Of a stretch of DNA of 64,000 nucleotides, positions 33,243 to 45,384 are shown one piece after another. This DNA comes from Gonocerus acuteangulatus (Eukaryota > Arthropoda > Insecta > Hemiptera > Coreidae): contig OX328124.1 in the NCBI GenBank assembly GCA_946811695.1, forward strand, positions 96,457,304 to 96,521,303. Direction: 5' to 3'. A program made the translations under genes and the position numbers. A model generated the notes under the pieces. That model had not been told where the DNA came from, made no database searches, and was given only the letters and a program-made list of their open reading frames with translations. Every line of letters starts with the position of its first letter. Position 1 is the stretch's first letter.

Positions 33243-33675
33243 TTAAATTACTGATTGGCAAATTTTGCTTGTAATAGCCTCCCTCCTCTGAGGAGTCTAC
33301 ACTTCCCTGGGAGACAGCCCGAACGGGAAGCGAATTAAGTTAATTAACATACATTTAAATATTAAGCCCTATCTCCAATATAATCTTGCCTCTTCTACCC
33401 CTTTTCTTTTATTTTTTTTTACTTATTTATTTTTTTTATTTTTATTTTTTTTTTCTCACACTCTATTTAATATCTATTATATTACCGTATTGTTATTGTG
33501 AAATATATGATATCAAAAATGTTATTGTCATTATTAATTAGCTCACTAATGTACTAGCTATACTATAAAATGTACTGACTTGTTATATACACAATGTGCA
33601 AAAAGCATTTTGTAATATCTTGATGTACTGTTAAAGAGCAAGTCGCCAAAAGTTGCGATACTCTTAATAAATAAA
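31740..33675 (+). mobile_element. 5'-truncated LINE with RNase H and AATA-repeat tail
   Basis: It contains the C-terminal part of ORF2 (31789-33115), a 3' UTR with an internal direct repeat (GCCCTATCTCCAAT at about 33115 and 33365), a (TA)n tract (33202-33240), and a 3' end GAGCAAGTCGCC…GCGATACTC followed by AATAAATAAATAAATA. The same 3' end occurs at 19862 on the other strand. RNase H presence and the short-repeat tail fit I/Jockey-superclade LINEs, but the exact clade is uncertain. Confidence 0.82.
31789..33115 (+). pseudogene. LINE ORF2 C-terminus: RT thumb region, RNase H, CCHC motif
   Basis: The first frame (31789 to about 32620) starts with the post-RT block LDTIMNRALRIVSGAFRSSP…ETGEPPLQYR, typical of I/Jockey-type ORF2. 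RNase H1 follows: FTDGSK near residues 185-190 (first Asp), TAELHAILLAL near 218 (Glu), ICTDSLSSL near 243 (Asp). A +1 frameshift near 32620 moves the frame. FWLPGHEGISQSTTVDLLAK (the His and final Asp) reads in the next frame from 32630. Two in-frame stops follow near 32746 and 32790. The end has the knuckle CACCNETLTVKHILTDC. All four RNase H acidic positions survive, but the ORF is dead. Confidence 0.85.
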
Positions 33676-33741
33676 TAAATATTCTTTGGATTTTTTTTTA
33701 TTATTCACAATTAAGCTCACGAAAATCGAACAACTGCACAA

Positions 33742-33964
33742 TCGGGCCCCCCCGTGGTCTAGTGACTAGTGCCAAAGATTCTCATGCGGGAGAAGCGGGT
33801 TCAAGTACCGCCTCCAGCAGTTGTGCTCTTTTATATATGAGCCCGCTGAAAGGATACGCTGCTCCACCATGGATGGTTGGGAAGGGTGGTAATCTGTAGA
33901 TAGCCCGGCGTTAATGGCGCAGATACAGATGCGCCGTTATATAATAAATAAGAAAAAAAAAAAA
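33742..33964 (+). mobile_element. Full-length tRNA-derived SINE, plus strand
   Basis: The head CCGTGGTCTAGTGACTAGTG contains an A-box-like TGGTCTAGTGAC, with a B-box GGTTCAAGTACC about 45 bp downstream, an internal RNA polymerase III promoter. The body reads GGATGGTTGGGAAGGGTGG and CTGTAGATAGCCCGGCGTTA, ending GATGCGCCG and A(12). GCACAA flanks both ends (33736-33741 and 33965-33970), a plausible target duplication. SINEs are mobilised in trans by LINE proteins. Confidence 0.88.
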
Positions 33965-33970
33965 GCACAA

Positions 33971-34440
33971 GTGATGGTAGGTAAACAACAAACTAAGATT
34001 ATTGATACTCACCATAATGCTACTTATCATTTACCAAATCGGATCCTACTTAATGAACTAAACAGCCCTTTTGTTGAGGTATGATTCCTACCCGCTTCAA
34101 ATGTTTACAAAGTAAAGTAACCAACCTAAAGCCTAAATCCTTATCCGGAACACGCGGACCTTCTCTACCGGGGCATCTAAACAGTAGGCTGTATCCTGAC
34201 CTCCTGAGATAGTTAGATGCTTTGAGGTGAAATGAACAGAAATAAGTAGAACAATGGGAGTTACAGGATACTTTCTCCACTTTTGGGAAGAAACTGACTA
34301 GTCTCAATTTGGCCAGCCGCAGGGGTCGGGCAGTTGTAGGTTATTTTCACAAGTAATGTATTCGGGTAACGAAAGCGTAGTCCAATTAATTACGGCTACA
34401 GTAAATATATATAAAATTACTAATTACATTGATAATAAAT

Positions 34441-34492
<52 letters not shown>

Positions 34493-35029
34493 CAGATGCC
34501 TGCTTAAAACTACACAGATATCCTCCTTCCAGTGACATAATGCTCTTATTACACCTTCTATAAATTCTTCGAGAGAGAGAGAACGGAAGACGTAACACAC
34601 GTATGAACGTACGATTTGATGCGTGAAATCAGCTGGCGAATAAAATCTATGGAGAATAGCTACCCGGAAATTGGTTTAGGCTGCTAGAAAAAAAACTCGG
34701 ATGAAAATATTAAAGGTTAGTCACCTTGAAGAATGCCTTGGAAAAGAGGAAGTTCATCTCGCTTTAGAGCTTGCAACAATAGGTACTTATTTATGTATAT
34801 TTGGTACGAGGCTGCTGTTTATTGCCTTAATTATAATAACAATAAAATACATAATACGACTCCTTTATGACGATTCCAGCAAACATAGATATGTCTTTAA
34901 AACAGATTACCTCATATTTAGAATGAAGTAACTATTATATACATAAATTAATTTACTGCTTTTTTATGAGAAAACAAGTCGAAAGAAAAGAAGGAGATTC
35001 CGAAGGATTCGAAGAGAGGGGAAAACAAG
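33971..35029. other. Unrecognised sequence with a 47-base poly(A)
   Basis: An 85-residue frame at 34050-34307 (-) ends in DKDLGFRLVTLLC, which superficially resembles the end of formylglycine-generating-enzyme domains. The rest does not match. A poly(A) run at 34442-34488 has no recognised retroelement body before it. Otherwise nothing identified. Confidence 0.35.
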
Positions 35030-35040
35030 GATTTCAGTTG

Positions 35041-35079
<39 letters not shown>

Positions 35080-35215
35080 GCGCATCTACATCTAGGTCAT
35101 TAGCGCCGATATCCAGGGTGCAGCGAGGAATTTTACCAGCGAGCCGTGGGATGATAAAATTCCTGCCGGAGGTTGGGAATCGAACCCACCATCTTCCGCT
35201 AATCGGGGAGACCCC
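35041..35215 (-). mobile_element. tRNA-derived SINE with 11-bp target duplication
   Basis: On the minus strand it begins GGGGTCTCCCCGATTAGCGG. The B-box is GGTTCGATTCCC, followed by the body GGCAGGAATTTTATCATCCC and the end GGCGCTAATGACCTAGATGT…GCGCCAT and a ~37-base A tail (the T run at 35041-35077). GATTTCAGTTG is repeated at 35030-35040 and 35216-35226, a perfect 11-bp duplication. This is the clearest SINE insertion in the window. Confidence 0.93.
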
Positions 35216-35226
35216 GATTTCAGTTG

Positions 35227-36134
35227 TTTTAACTGATTTTATGGACAATTTTATTACATATTTTTTCACTCCGTAGGAAAGTCTCTGCCATGCATACTTT
35301 CGGAGTTATGATTAAAAGTAAATCGTGTTTTTATTCGATTTTTCTTTTAAATTTAAAAAAAATACGTTAAGGAAAAGTTTTGATTTACGCTTCCTCATTT
35401 ATTATTATTTCAGGTCTTCAAAGATAATCCTGCAAATATTAGCGTGCCTCCGCGCAACATCCAACTACAGCTACGATTTTACAAATGCGCCCTGGATTAT
35501 TTCCTTATTAGATAATTTTATCTTATCATGACATGTTGTAATCACATTCTAAGGATTTATTAGTCTTAATCACTAGTTATTTAAATTGCATATCCTGTGT
35601 AAATATTAGAAAGTCATTCTCTCAATAAAATACTAGGAGCATAATTTTTTAACTGGATTATGTAGAATTGGTTCACCACCTGGATTACTTCTTCTGGGAG
35701 ACAATTCTTATAAAATTATTGGGATATCTGCAATAGTTGCAAACAAATACTCCTAAAATAACTCAATTACTCCTTAATAATTCCACTCCCATTTATTTGA
35801 ATAAAATTAATAAAATCCGATAATATCATACCCAACGAGGTGCATAATGATCCGTAAAACATGAAAGGAACATTAATGAGGTAATGTAAGGTGAGAATAG
35901 GGGTATCATTACTGATATTACATGCACGATTCATGTAAAATATACTTTTATAAGAACAAGGAAGCGCTAGTTATAGCCAACGACGTTTTTTAGTTAAATA
36001 ATGCGGCCTGCATGCTGCATACCATAGACCTTGGAAGGTTAAGTAATGTATACAACCTGGCTTCAGGAACAGTAAAACTACAGTATCAAAAAGACTTAAT
36101 TCAACCACATTATATCCATAAAATGTATAAGGAG
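35227..36134. other. Unrecognised AT-rich sequence
   Basis: No feature recognised. Confidence 0.4.
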
Positions 36135-36288
36135 GAAGCGTTGATCGTCGGGGTTTCGGTCAGTGTTCTTATTCAATAAAACACATTTTATTTGCTAAAA
36201 TGTATATTTATTGCCGCCAACGTTTCGGCTTGCTATACAAGCCATCTTCAAGGCTGTAAAACATATATGGTATAACAATGGTAAGGAG

Positions 36289-36319
<31 letters not shown>

Positions 36320-36360
36320 TAGAAACATTAACAAAAATATGAGTACCTATATGGTTGAAA

Positions 36361-36458
<98 letters not shown>

Positions 36459-36600
36459 TAATAATAGCAATATAAATAAATATACATGTATATGGTATCC
36501 AAGCGAATACAGTACAAGTGTCATAGTAACATACCTATTGAGAAGATTGAGAACTGTCCCGTTTCAAGAAGAGAACATTTCTGAAGACTGGAAGGATGGG
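36135..36600 (-). mobile_element. Penelope terminal fragment (PLE-B), minus strand
   Basis: GGAAGCGTTGATCGTCGGGG, TTTCGGTCAGTGTTCTTATT and the hammerhead region match 48076-48240 closely. After a poly(A) (36289-36316) and interrupted (TA)n tracts (36361-36455), 36470-36590 (GTAACATACCTATTGAGAAG, GAACTGTCCCGTTTCAAGAA) matches 50080-50180 and, inverted, 48475-48580. It is a mosaic of terminal sequences without ORF. Confidence 0.78.
36219..36252 (-). ncRNA. Degenerate hammerhead motif (PLE-B)
   Basis: Minus strand: CTTGAAGA (one inserted base in the CTGANGA box), stem II GGCTTGT/ATAG/CAAGCC, GAAACGTT. The box change should abolish activity. Confidence 0.55.
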
Positions 36601-38392
36601 TCAGGGCTAGACAGTAGAGGATGGGGGGGGGGAGGGGGTGGAGAGAAATAAAATGTATAAAGTAAGATCCGGATATTCCCGCATCATGAGTGAAATAAGT
36701 GTTAGTGAATACGGTAAAACTGTAGACCCCAAAACCATTTTGAGATTATTATATATGAAAGATAATATTTTTCCTATAAAAACTGAGAGATAATGATTTT
36801 AAATTATTTAATAGATACATGTCGACAGTAAAACTGTCGAAATGCATATACGGATATGTATATGCTGTGTACTGTCGTGTAGCATTCTGGAAAAATAAAT
36901 AATCCAGGTAAATATACTTAGTTTGACTGATCTGATCTATACTCATATTTTGTTACAAGGGAGAGGGATTTTGCTGATCTTGTTCCTTTAGTGGTTTTCC
37001 TCTCTTCCTTCATAGGGATGAAACCCGCTTATGAGGTTGCCCGCATGTTTCTGTAAAGTTACGTTGTATACCGAATGTCATTGTGAAAAGAAAACAATGT
37101 ATTGCCACTAGGGTGGGTCATATTAATATTTTGGTTTGAAATGACAGCTTCATTCATAATAGACCTATTTTAGTGGTGTTCACAATACACCTCTCTCAAT
37201 AGTTTAGGATGTTATTTAGCGGGATTGCGTGCAAGCATCAAAACGTGTCAGGAGAAAATTCCTATCTTAATCGGAAATGAGAAATTCGGTAATCCAATAC
37301 TACCAATACGCATGGACCAATTTGTTTTTTATTAGTAAAAGTTTCCTTTCTTTTATAGAGTACTAAAACATTAATTTATCAATAGGCATGACCAATTTTG
37401 GACTTTTCGCATAATTTCTAAACATTTCAAAAAAAGTATATAAATTTTGGAAAAACCAAACAACCCAAACTTAAACATTCCGAGCGTCATAATATAGCAT
37501 TAACAGTTATGCAAGAATGAAAAATCGTATGCCACGATGAATAACATTTTATAGTCCACCTATTCGTCACGCGTACTTCCTTCGTCAACGCAGAGAGCGA
37601 TAAAGATGATTTGCATGGTAGCGACGAATGGAACACTCACAAATGTCAGCATGAAACAAGCCATGAGGACGAACATGTAAATGCCATTGAAATGTGAAGT
37701 ATAAAAGAATGTTCTTAGGTTTATAACGTCTATCTTTTTGATTCAGTTACAAGCTATAAAAGTAAAAATTAATGAAATTAGTAAGAAATTAATAATTACT
37801 CAACATAAATTAGAAGATATCCATTATCATTATTTTTCAACCCGCGCGTGACTAATATATATTGACACTTCTGGATAAATGTCATATAAATGAATCATAT
37901 TAATGTAAGTAAACAAAGATGAAGTACCTTATTGTGTACATGCGGATTCAGCGTTGTAAGGGGAAATGTTTAGTCGACATTGATGATAAAAGCTTCAAGC
38001 GCCTTGATAACAAACGGCGAGGAAACATGACCATTGATAAACCGTGCCAGCACAACACTGAGCACGCCAAGTCAAAACACCGTATCTTATCGGTCCTACA
38101 CGCCTACCAGTTACCAGTAAAACCCTTTTCATATGAAAGATGGAAAAAAAAATAAATAAATAAAAGAACAAAAATGCGATGAAATGATGCTGATCAAGCT
38201 CGATCACTGATATCCATATAGAAACTGATTAGAAAAGTAATTTCCTTGTGAGAGGTCACGTGTAAATAAATTATCTTCTCGATATTTGAAAATGGGGCTC
38301 CATTAAAAACAATAAAGAATCTCTAAGCAGCAAAATTATTTCGATAACGGGGATCTAATTCTGTTATTTCTATTGCATAAAAAAAAGTCATG
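36601..38392. other. Unrecognised sequence with a G-rich tract
   Basis: 36624-36645 is G-rich (GATGGGGGGGGGAGGGGGTG). No gene or repeat recognised. Frames at 37919-38207 on both strands are not recognised. Confidence 0.35.
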
Positions 38393-38510
38393 TGGGGCGA
38401 GTTAGGCTCAGTGGTAGTAAAGCAATTGACCTTTTGTGCGAGGAATTTCTTTTTCTGCGGAGTTTGGACAAATCTGGACTGTTAGCGCCGAGCTATCTAT
38501 AATGCCAACA
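38393..38510 (+). mobile_element. Partial SINE-like segment
   Basis: GAGTTAGGCTCAGTGGTAGT resembles a tRNA A box, and GCGAGGAATTTCTTTTTCTG plus GGACTGTTAGCGCCGAGC match body and 3' pieces of the SINE family, but the B box is missing. No poly(A). Probably a rearranged copy. Confidence 0.5.
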
Positions 38511-38703
38511 GCACGTGAACGAACACCCATTCAGGTACTGTCCACGTCCGACGTTGCTTAACTTCAGTGATCAACCGGAACCGGTGTATTCAACGCGGTT
38601 TAGGCCGTTGGCCCGTGTTCTGAATATGGTTAATGGACAGATAGTTGGGATTCGGCTAAAAAAAAACCTCAATACGATTTTTGTAAAAAAAATCTATATT
38701 CAG

Positions 38704-38737
38704 AACGTTTCGGCTACTCTTTGGTAGCCTTCATCAG
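38704..38737 (-). ncRNA. Hammerhead ribozyme motif, left copy
   Basis: Minus strand: CTGATGA, stem II GGCTACC/AAAGA/GTAGCC, GAAACGTT. Core intact. T rather than C at the cleavage position is tolerated in hammerheads, but the helix III palindrome is kept only as ACGT. Confidence 0.72.
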
Positions 38738-38879
38738 CTAAGATGACAAGAAAAGAAAAGAAAAGAAATTAATACACAGAAAAAAAGTTTATAGGTAAGA
38801 TAAGTAACAAGGTTTATCTTAATTATAAACTTTTTTCTGAGTATTAATTTCTGTTTTTTTTCTTTTCTTGTCATTTTAG

Positions 38880-38913
38880 CTGACGAAGGCTACCAAAGAG
38901 TAGCCGAAACGTC
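38880..38913 (+). ncRNA. Hammerhead ribozyme motif, right copy
   Basis: CTGACGA, stem II GGCTACC/AAAGA/GTAGCC, GAAACGTC. It is about 140 bp from its inverted partner, so the two motifs would sit on opposite strands of a single hairpin. Confidence 0.78.
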
Positions 38914-39025
38914 CTGAATATAGATTTTTTTACAAAAATCGTATTGAGGTTTGTTTAGCCGAACCCCAACTATTCCATGTTTGCTTATCACCTCGACGGC
39001 TAACTATCTAATCTTCATAATTATA

Positions 39026-39772
39026 TAGAGTTATAAATTAGAAACGTGGCGAAGAAACATGTGCAACATTTTTATTCTCTATTATTGGCTTTAAGAGGTT
39101 GGTTTTCGAATAATAATTATACCTCTTAGGAAATAGAATGTACAACCAGAGAGTAAAAATAACTAAACAAGCTTTTTAACATAATACTTTCGTAAAGTAG
39201 GAATATGCATCTAATTCATTTAGTTACATTATTATAAATCCGATATTCTTCGGAAGGTCTAAAAAATTCACATCTTCTGCTTGGGATATGCATTCTACTG
39301 TGCATTTTTCTACTTTTATTTTCCCATTTTAACTTTAAAATTACCATTAAACCTTCGTTGTAAACTAAACATTTCAACTCTATCTTCAGAAATAGGAAGA
39401 CCAGAGAAATCAGTAGTTGTAAATCCTATTTCTCTTCCAATTGTTTCCGCCTCCCCTCCAACCGATTGGATGTCACCTAATCTCATGATAGAGGCCCCAT
39501 TCCGTCCTATCCCTTCCATCCCTTCGCTACACAATCCATCCTAACCGAATCCTGGAATTTTAACTGTTAGAAGGCCAATTTTGACAGATACAAAAATGTA
39601 GTTTGTTCAAATTCTTTGGAAACTATTACAGAAATATAGTATATTTACAACATTATAATTAGACAATTCCTTCATTAATATTTAGTACACAAAAAGTTTA
39701 AAATTAAATAATTGTCAGTGAATGCTGCATATACGTCAATTTTGCGAAACGTATAGAAACGTTCTAAAAAAA
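39026..39772. other. Unrecognised sequence
   Basis: Overlapping frames on both strands at 39281-39544 are not recognised. Confidence 0.35.
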
Positions 39773-40531
39773 TCCGGCTCGCAGGATCATCTTAGCGCGG
39801 TTCCGTTCTTATCCCTAGTCTCATTTGGAAAGATTAAAATAGAATCAGTTATTATTTTGGTTCCACCTTTCTTCAAAGGCCCTGCAGTTGAATATAGTCA
39901 AGATCTTTTTGGTCTATATTTCTAACAATAAATTGTTTTTCTTATTTTACTTAACCTGTTTTATTGTCAAATACATTTAATTTGTCAAAAACAATAAGCA
40001 ATTAAAAAATAACAAGGAATAAAAACATACAAAAAGAACCGTTCGAAAAAACGAAATCCTAATTAAAACTTTCTTCACAACCTTTTTTGTAGACAATTTA
40101 GTAAGCTTTCGAATGGTAATCTTCCGCTTGCCAAAATTCTCAACCGTTTTAAAGATATTAAGGAAAGTATACAAAGTTACCAACAAACTTTTCATGTCTG
40201 TTAATATAATATTTTATTCTAACCCTTCCAGAACTCCAAACGTATTAGTTTTGATGAAATTAAAACAGGCAGAAAATGTTTCCCCAAACCAAAAACGTTA
40301 TTCAACAACTATTTTTCCAATTTTCTCGAAAACGGGTAAAGCTATCGCCTTAAAAATGGTTTCATTCGTTTTCCCAGGCCAATAAGCCTATAAAACGAGT
40401 ACTTGGAAGCATATGAAGTAAGCGGAACGATTTTTTTCGCGGTTCCGGTGGGAGGATTCTGCTGGTTAACGAACTTGACCTTTCAAATTAGACGAAAGAT
40501 TTTTGTACCAAATTTCATCAAAATCGGACCA
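39773..40531 (+). mobile_element. HINE-2, 3'-truncated copy
   Basis: TCCGGCTCGCAGG and TTAGCGCGGTTCC (39792-39804) match the HINE-2 5' end. Similarity continues through TTATTTTGGTTCCACC (uninterrupted here), GTAGACAATTTAGTAAGCTT, GCTATCGCCTTAAAAATGG and ends at CATCAAAATCGGACCA. The microsatellite, 3' hairpin and 3' subterminal repeat are missing. It also lacks one of the two internal units. Confidence 0.85.
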
Positions 40532-43500
40532 AATGTTATTTTTCTCTTTACTACTTTTATTGTAGGAAAACATTAATCCGATTTGTAATTTCCCCCACAA
40601 GAATAGGAGTTGGTTCAATAATAGCCCGATTGACCCTGGCACCACCGTGACCCTGTGACCTTCTGTGACTCCTAAACCTTGGCAATGGAAACGCCCCGAA
40701 TTCCAACCCGAACACATTTAAATTTCGGCTGATCCATAGTGGCTTGTGTTACTCACACCGATCGTTTGTAAAGGAATAACTTTATTAGTGACGTCTTTGC
40801 CTGAAGTGTGCAGTTGTTCTTCTTTTCTATCCTTTTTTTAGTGCTTTAGTAATATGATATGTTTAGTAATAAAATATAATGCAAACTCTTTCAAACGGAA
40901 CCGGCAGTCACGAAACCTTTAACTGATGGGGAAAAATAAAAGAACAACCATCCCTTGACTTCGTAAAGATTATTTATACTACTAATATATTTGCATTTAA
41001 AAAAACGAAACTCCACTACTCTAAACGCAACATGAAACACGTATGCCATTAATAAATCCTGTTCAGAAGGACACTAAAATGAGAAAAACGCAGGAAATCC
41101 TGTCAATTAATTAAATAATAAAGTCTAAGGCAATTATCACATCCCAAAGCAGACTCACAAGGACTTTTGCGACAGTAAAAGATAGCTGTAAATTATTACG
41201 CCGGCTTTTCCTAATTAAACAGTCAATAGGTCATTGTGCAACCATAGCACAAGGCGTCGTAAACATTTGAATCTGACGAAACAGCGGAAGCGAGTCTTAC
41301 GAAAAGCGTGACTCTTCGTCCTTCTATACTATCTCGTAAAGCCCTTACTAGTTAATAAATAAATATCCATATTTTCTGTGTAGATAATAGGTTATTAAAG
41401 GTGATAGCTAATCGTAAGTAATACGCATAACACAAGTAGTAATCATGTTATGGAAAATGAAACCGTTTCTTACCAATCACTTAGTAAGAAAAAAAAAGGA
41501 TTTGTCATGAACAAATCAAACCCTCATGACAGGAATCTCTGTCAAAAGGAAAATAGAAAACAGGAGATATCCTTCGATCTGACCAGGATATTAGGGGAAG
41601 GCAAGAGTAATCCTATACCGATAGCGGTAAAGTTATCCCTATATCGTTCTTTCAAATAGTGGAGAGGTACAGAATGACGTAAGGAAATGCCTGTTGATTT
41701 CTAGTTTCTTCACTGGTATTCATATTTTTTTTTCCTCAAAAATATGAACCCAGCTAAGAAAATATAAAACATCAAAAACATTACGGCGAGAAAATTTATG
41801 AAGCCATCAGGACACTAAAGTAGTTACACAGGGAAACTCAACCACATAGGCCCGCTGGAGTTGAGGCAAAGGGGTATAAAGAGAGCTAAGAACCGGAGTC
41901 TCGTCAATATTTTTGATAATATTAACATTAATTCGCTGGTTTGGAAAATAGCAATATATATATGAAAACAAAAGCGAAAAATATTAATTTTCTATATCAT
42001 TCCTTTCGGCAGCCCAAAATGCGCTTAGGACGTTCAAAAGGGTGAGAGAAAAAAGAAGCGATAAAAGGAATAAAAAATGTCATCCCCTTGACAACCACCA
42101 AGGATGTAAGATATGGTACTCTCTGTGATATCGTGGAGCAACCCAATTTAGTTGGGCAACCAAACTTTTCTTAAATAAAGTTTTTCTCTCTGTGGAGACG
42201 ACCATGAATCAAGCCAGAGAGCATTGAGTTTTTTTAAAGCCAATGAGTTATTTAATAAAATATAATAAGCTATTATTGCCAAAAAAAATTAATAATTCAA
42301 ATATAAAAATATAAAACATTTCAATTAACTTTAATTTTTATTTAACCTGATCTTTAGTTTCAATAGTTGTGTATTTTATTTTCAACAACTTAATTTGTTT
42401 GGTTTTGTTTTTTTATTATTTTTTCCTCTAATACATTAACATTTTCTTCAATAAATTTCAATAGGCAACAATGACCCGTGTGGTTGAATTTCCCTCTGAA
42501 AAAAAAAATATATATATATAGCCTGACGATACCAGAGAGGAATAGGGTGAAATATAGCTAGATAGAGAAATTTCTGTATCGGGATGAGTTTTTAGACTCA
42601 CTCGATAGGAAAATGCAGAAATATTTAACAATAAAATATAATAACAGAAATCTGCATTATTCTTCCAACTAACTCCTCTGACAGGACAGTGTGTGATGAA
42701 ATATATAGAAGGAACCTTTTGAATCAGTTCTTTTGAAATCATATAGGTATCTTATCAGACCTTAGTCACTTTATTTGCACATCTGAACCAAATTATAGGG
42801 AAAAGTCAAACTTATTATAGCTCAATATGTTGTCAGAATAATAATTGTCTTTAGAAATTGGTTTGAAATGAACGACAAATTTTAGTGCAGAATTGAAAAC
42901 ATAAAAATCTTGTTAGCACTTTTTTTTGTGTGAAAATGTGTTCATTGCAGTGCAAAACATCAAAATTAAGCTGTCGCATTTCATAGAACTAATAAAATGC
43001 TTTTAGCAACTTAAATGTTTGTGTTAAATGCTCTCTGTTATTGAGTTTTCCCGAATAGACCCATCTCTAATATTGCTCAAAAAAGACTGCTAATGTAAAT
43101 TGTTCAAAATCGAAATAAACATAAAAAAAGATCATTAAATATCAGATCTTCATCATATTCAGCCTTATCCCAACAATCATCCCATAAAAGAATTGTAAGT
43201 GTGTCTGATAATTGCACGTTCTTCATTTCTAGCAATAGTTCTTGCGTATTTTTGCATGGTACGTATCAACTCTGAAGTAAACTTCTATTTGAGCATACCA
43301 ATCTCGTTCTTGTCGGTTCACGACAGTAAATACTGGAAATTCTGTCAAGTTCCTCGAACCCTTAAAAAAAATAAAATAAAATCCTTCTTGTCTCCCGCCT
43401 CATCATTGAAGTGATTAATTTTATAAGTGGCGCTTCCTAAGAAATTTGCATTTTATTTAATTTTTTCATGATAAAATTGCTGAATAAATAATCTAATTAA

Positions 43501-44094
43501 ATTGACATTTTTCAAAAATAAATCGCGCTTCGTCCCTATCTACGCTCCAATTTTAAACGTTTTCTGAATTATCTAATAGTCATAACAATATGTGTGAGGT
43601 GGGCCAAGGAAAAGTATAATATGCTAACAATATTTCTATTTTTGCCGTTCTTCGGACAGAATTTACAGTAGCTCACTGTGTAAAATGCAACAGTTTATTA
43701 AAGGTAAACAGAAAAACTTTCAAGGAATTCAAACTTAACTACATTAATTTACACTGCCGATGAGTATATTTAACGATAATATCTCTATCCATAGATAGGA
43801 AAACGTTAAATCACAAGCTAAAAAAAAAAAAGAAAAAAAAACTATTAGAACGACCGAGTAGGTATATGTGTCTTGAAGTAAAGACCCGCAAACATTCTCT
43901 TCTGCGTAAGGAAGTTAGCAATGTTGGACAGCTCTTAATGTACCGATTAGCGACGAGAGATTGTAGCAAGGCAATTCAGGTTGAAGATATTAAAGGTCTG
44001 AAGCTGTTGGTGAATGGCGGACCTCCTGGCCTAGAGAATAAAGTGTGCCAAATCCCAGTCACTATCACATCCTACTCGAACTGATAATAAAAAG
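40532..44094. other. Long unrecognised region
   Basis: About 3.5 kb of AT-rich sequence. Short frames at 41450-41659, 43199-43414 and 43866-44084 are not recognised. The last (MCLEVKTRKHSLLRKE…) has protein-like composition but no domain. No transposon ends were matched. Confidence 0.35.
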
Positions 44095-44990
44095 TCCGTC
44101 ACGCAGGAGCTGCATAACTAAGCACTTTCCTCAGAATTTGGGTAGTGTAGACTGCTTTCCAGAACAATTTGCTTAAAATATCCTACATAAATAAAATAAA
44201 AACATGAATACTTCTCTTTTAAATTTGTAATGAGTAACTGATCAATTATTAATTTGCTTCCAGAGTTATGTTTACACATGGTACCTACTACACTACGTAA
44301 TAAATACAAAAAACCTCATATTATCGCATTTTGATCTAACGCAGGAACAGGATATAGTCCCTCTAGTGGTAGAAAGCGCTCCTTGCGGCGGCTTTGTGAA
44401 CCTACATCTGGCGGGCTTTTCTATTGAAATATATTACAAATTAAATCCCCGCTTTCCAATTGACCGATTCAGCTCATTTTTATAACACTTCTTTCTCATG
44501 AGTTACCCAAGACTTATACCGCGTTTCGTTACAATACAGCAGAAATTACGACCGGTATGAGTATATTAGGAATTTGGGTCCGGAGTAAACCCCCCCCCCC
44601 TAATGAACCGATTTAGTTTATTTTTACAACACATATTTACCTGTGGATTACCACTACGAATACCGAGTTTCGTCGAAATATGCCAAAAATCACGGCTGGT
44701 AGTGGCGAATTGGTATTGTGGGTCCGGAGTAAACCCCCCTTCTAATGAACCGATTTAGTTCATTTTTATATCTCACTTTTCTCTCTATATTACCACTACG
44801 AATACCAAGTTTCGTCGAAATATACCAAAAATCACGGCTGGTAGTGGCGAATTGGTATTGTGGGTCCGGAGTAAACCCCCCTTCTAATGAACCGATTTAG
44901 TTCATTTTTTTATCTCACTTTTCTCTCTATATTACCACTATTACCACCATATTATAAACAAAAACTCTGGCCGCTATCGTGTTAACAGAA

Positions 44991-45055
<65 letters not shown>

Positions 45056-45089
45056 AAATTTCTCTTTCCTTCGGAGGAAAGTGCTAAAA
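44095..45089 (+). mobile_element. HINE-1, complete copy with partial 3' deletion
   Basis: 5' TCCGTCACGCAGGAGCTGCA, subterminal repeat AGCACTTTCCTC (44121-44132), and three internal units (GTCCGGAG at 44578, 44722 and 44864). Next come AAACTCTGGCCGCTATCGTG, (CA)n/(TA)n (44990-45055) and the terminal GAGGAAAGTGCT (45074-45085). The TTTTCGGTGTCTACTAGGTA block between microsatellite and terminal hairpin is missing, so the copy is internally deleted by about 80 bp. It is very similar to 30118-31340. Confidence 0.9.
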
Positions 45090-45333
45090 ACCAGCAGTCG
45101 GTGTCGATATTTTATTTTAGCCTGCTAGCCAACTTCTTCCATAGTAGTAGTTATGAATACAAAATGCTTGGAAAGTAGTGCTTCATTGTTATAAGATCAC
45201 GATATTGTGTACACAAGATAGAATAATACAATTATATAAAAACTTTTAAGGTTAAGTGACAGTAATGTAATAAATTAATATTTAAATTAGTCACATAAAA
45301 GTGATAGAAAAAAAAATGTACAAATTTTATCCA

Positions 45334-45384
<51 letters not shown>

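Larger units (their letters stand above)
38633..39025. mobile_element. Non-coding inverted pair of PLE-A terminal segments
   Basis: The left copy (38641-38765, ATTCGGCTAA… to GATGACAAGAAAAG) and right copy (38860-39025, CTTTTCTTGTCATTTTAGCT… to GACGGCTAACTATCTAATC) are near-perfect inverted repeats. The ~100 bp between them is itself palindromic (AAAGTTTATAGG…AATTATAAACTTTTTT). The terminal segments match PLE-A at 4829-5935, so this is the same family with the ORF removed. Confidence 0.88.

Noticed and set aside
33749..33830. Possible functional tRNA gene
   Set aside because: A and B boxes are present, but the cloverleaf is not closed, and the sequence continues into a SINE body with an A tail and flanking duplication.
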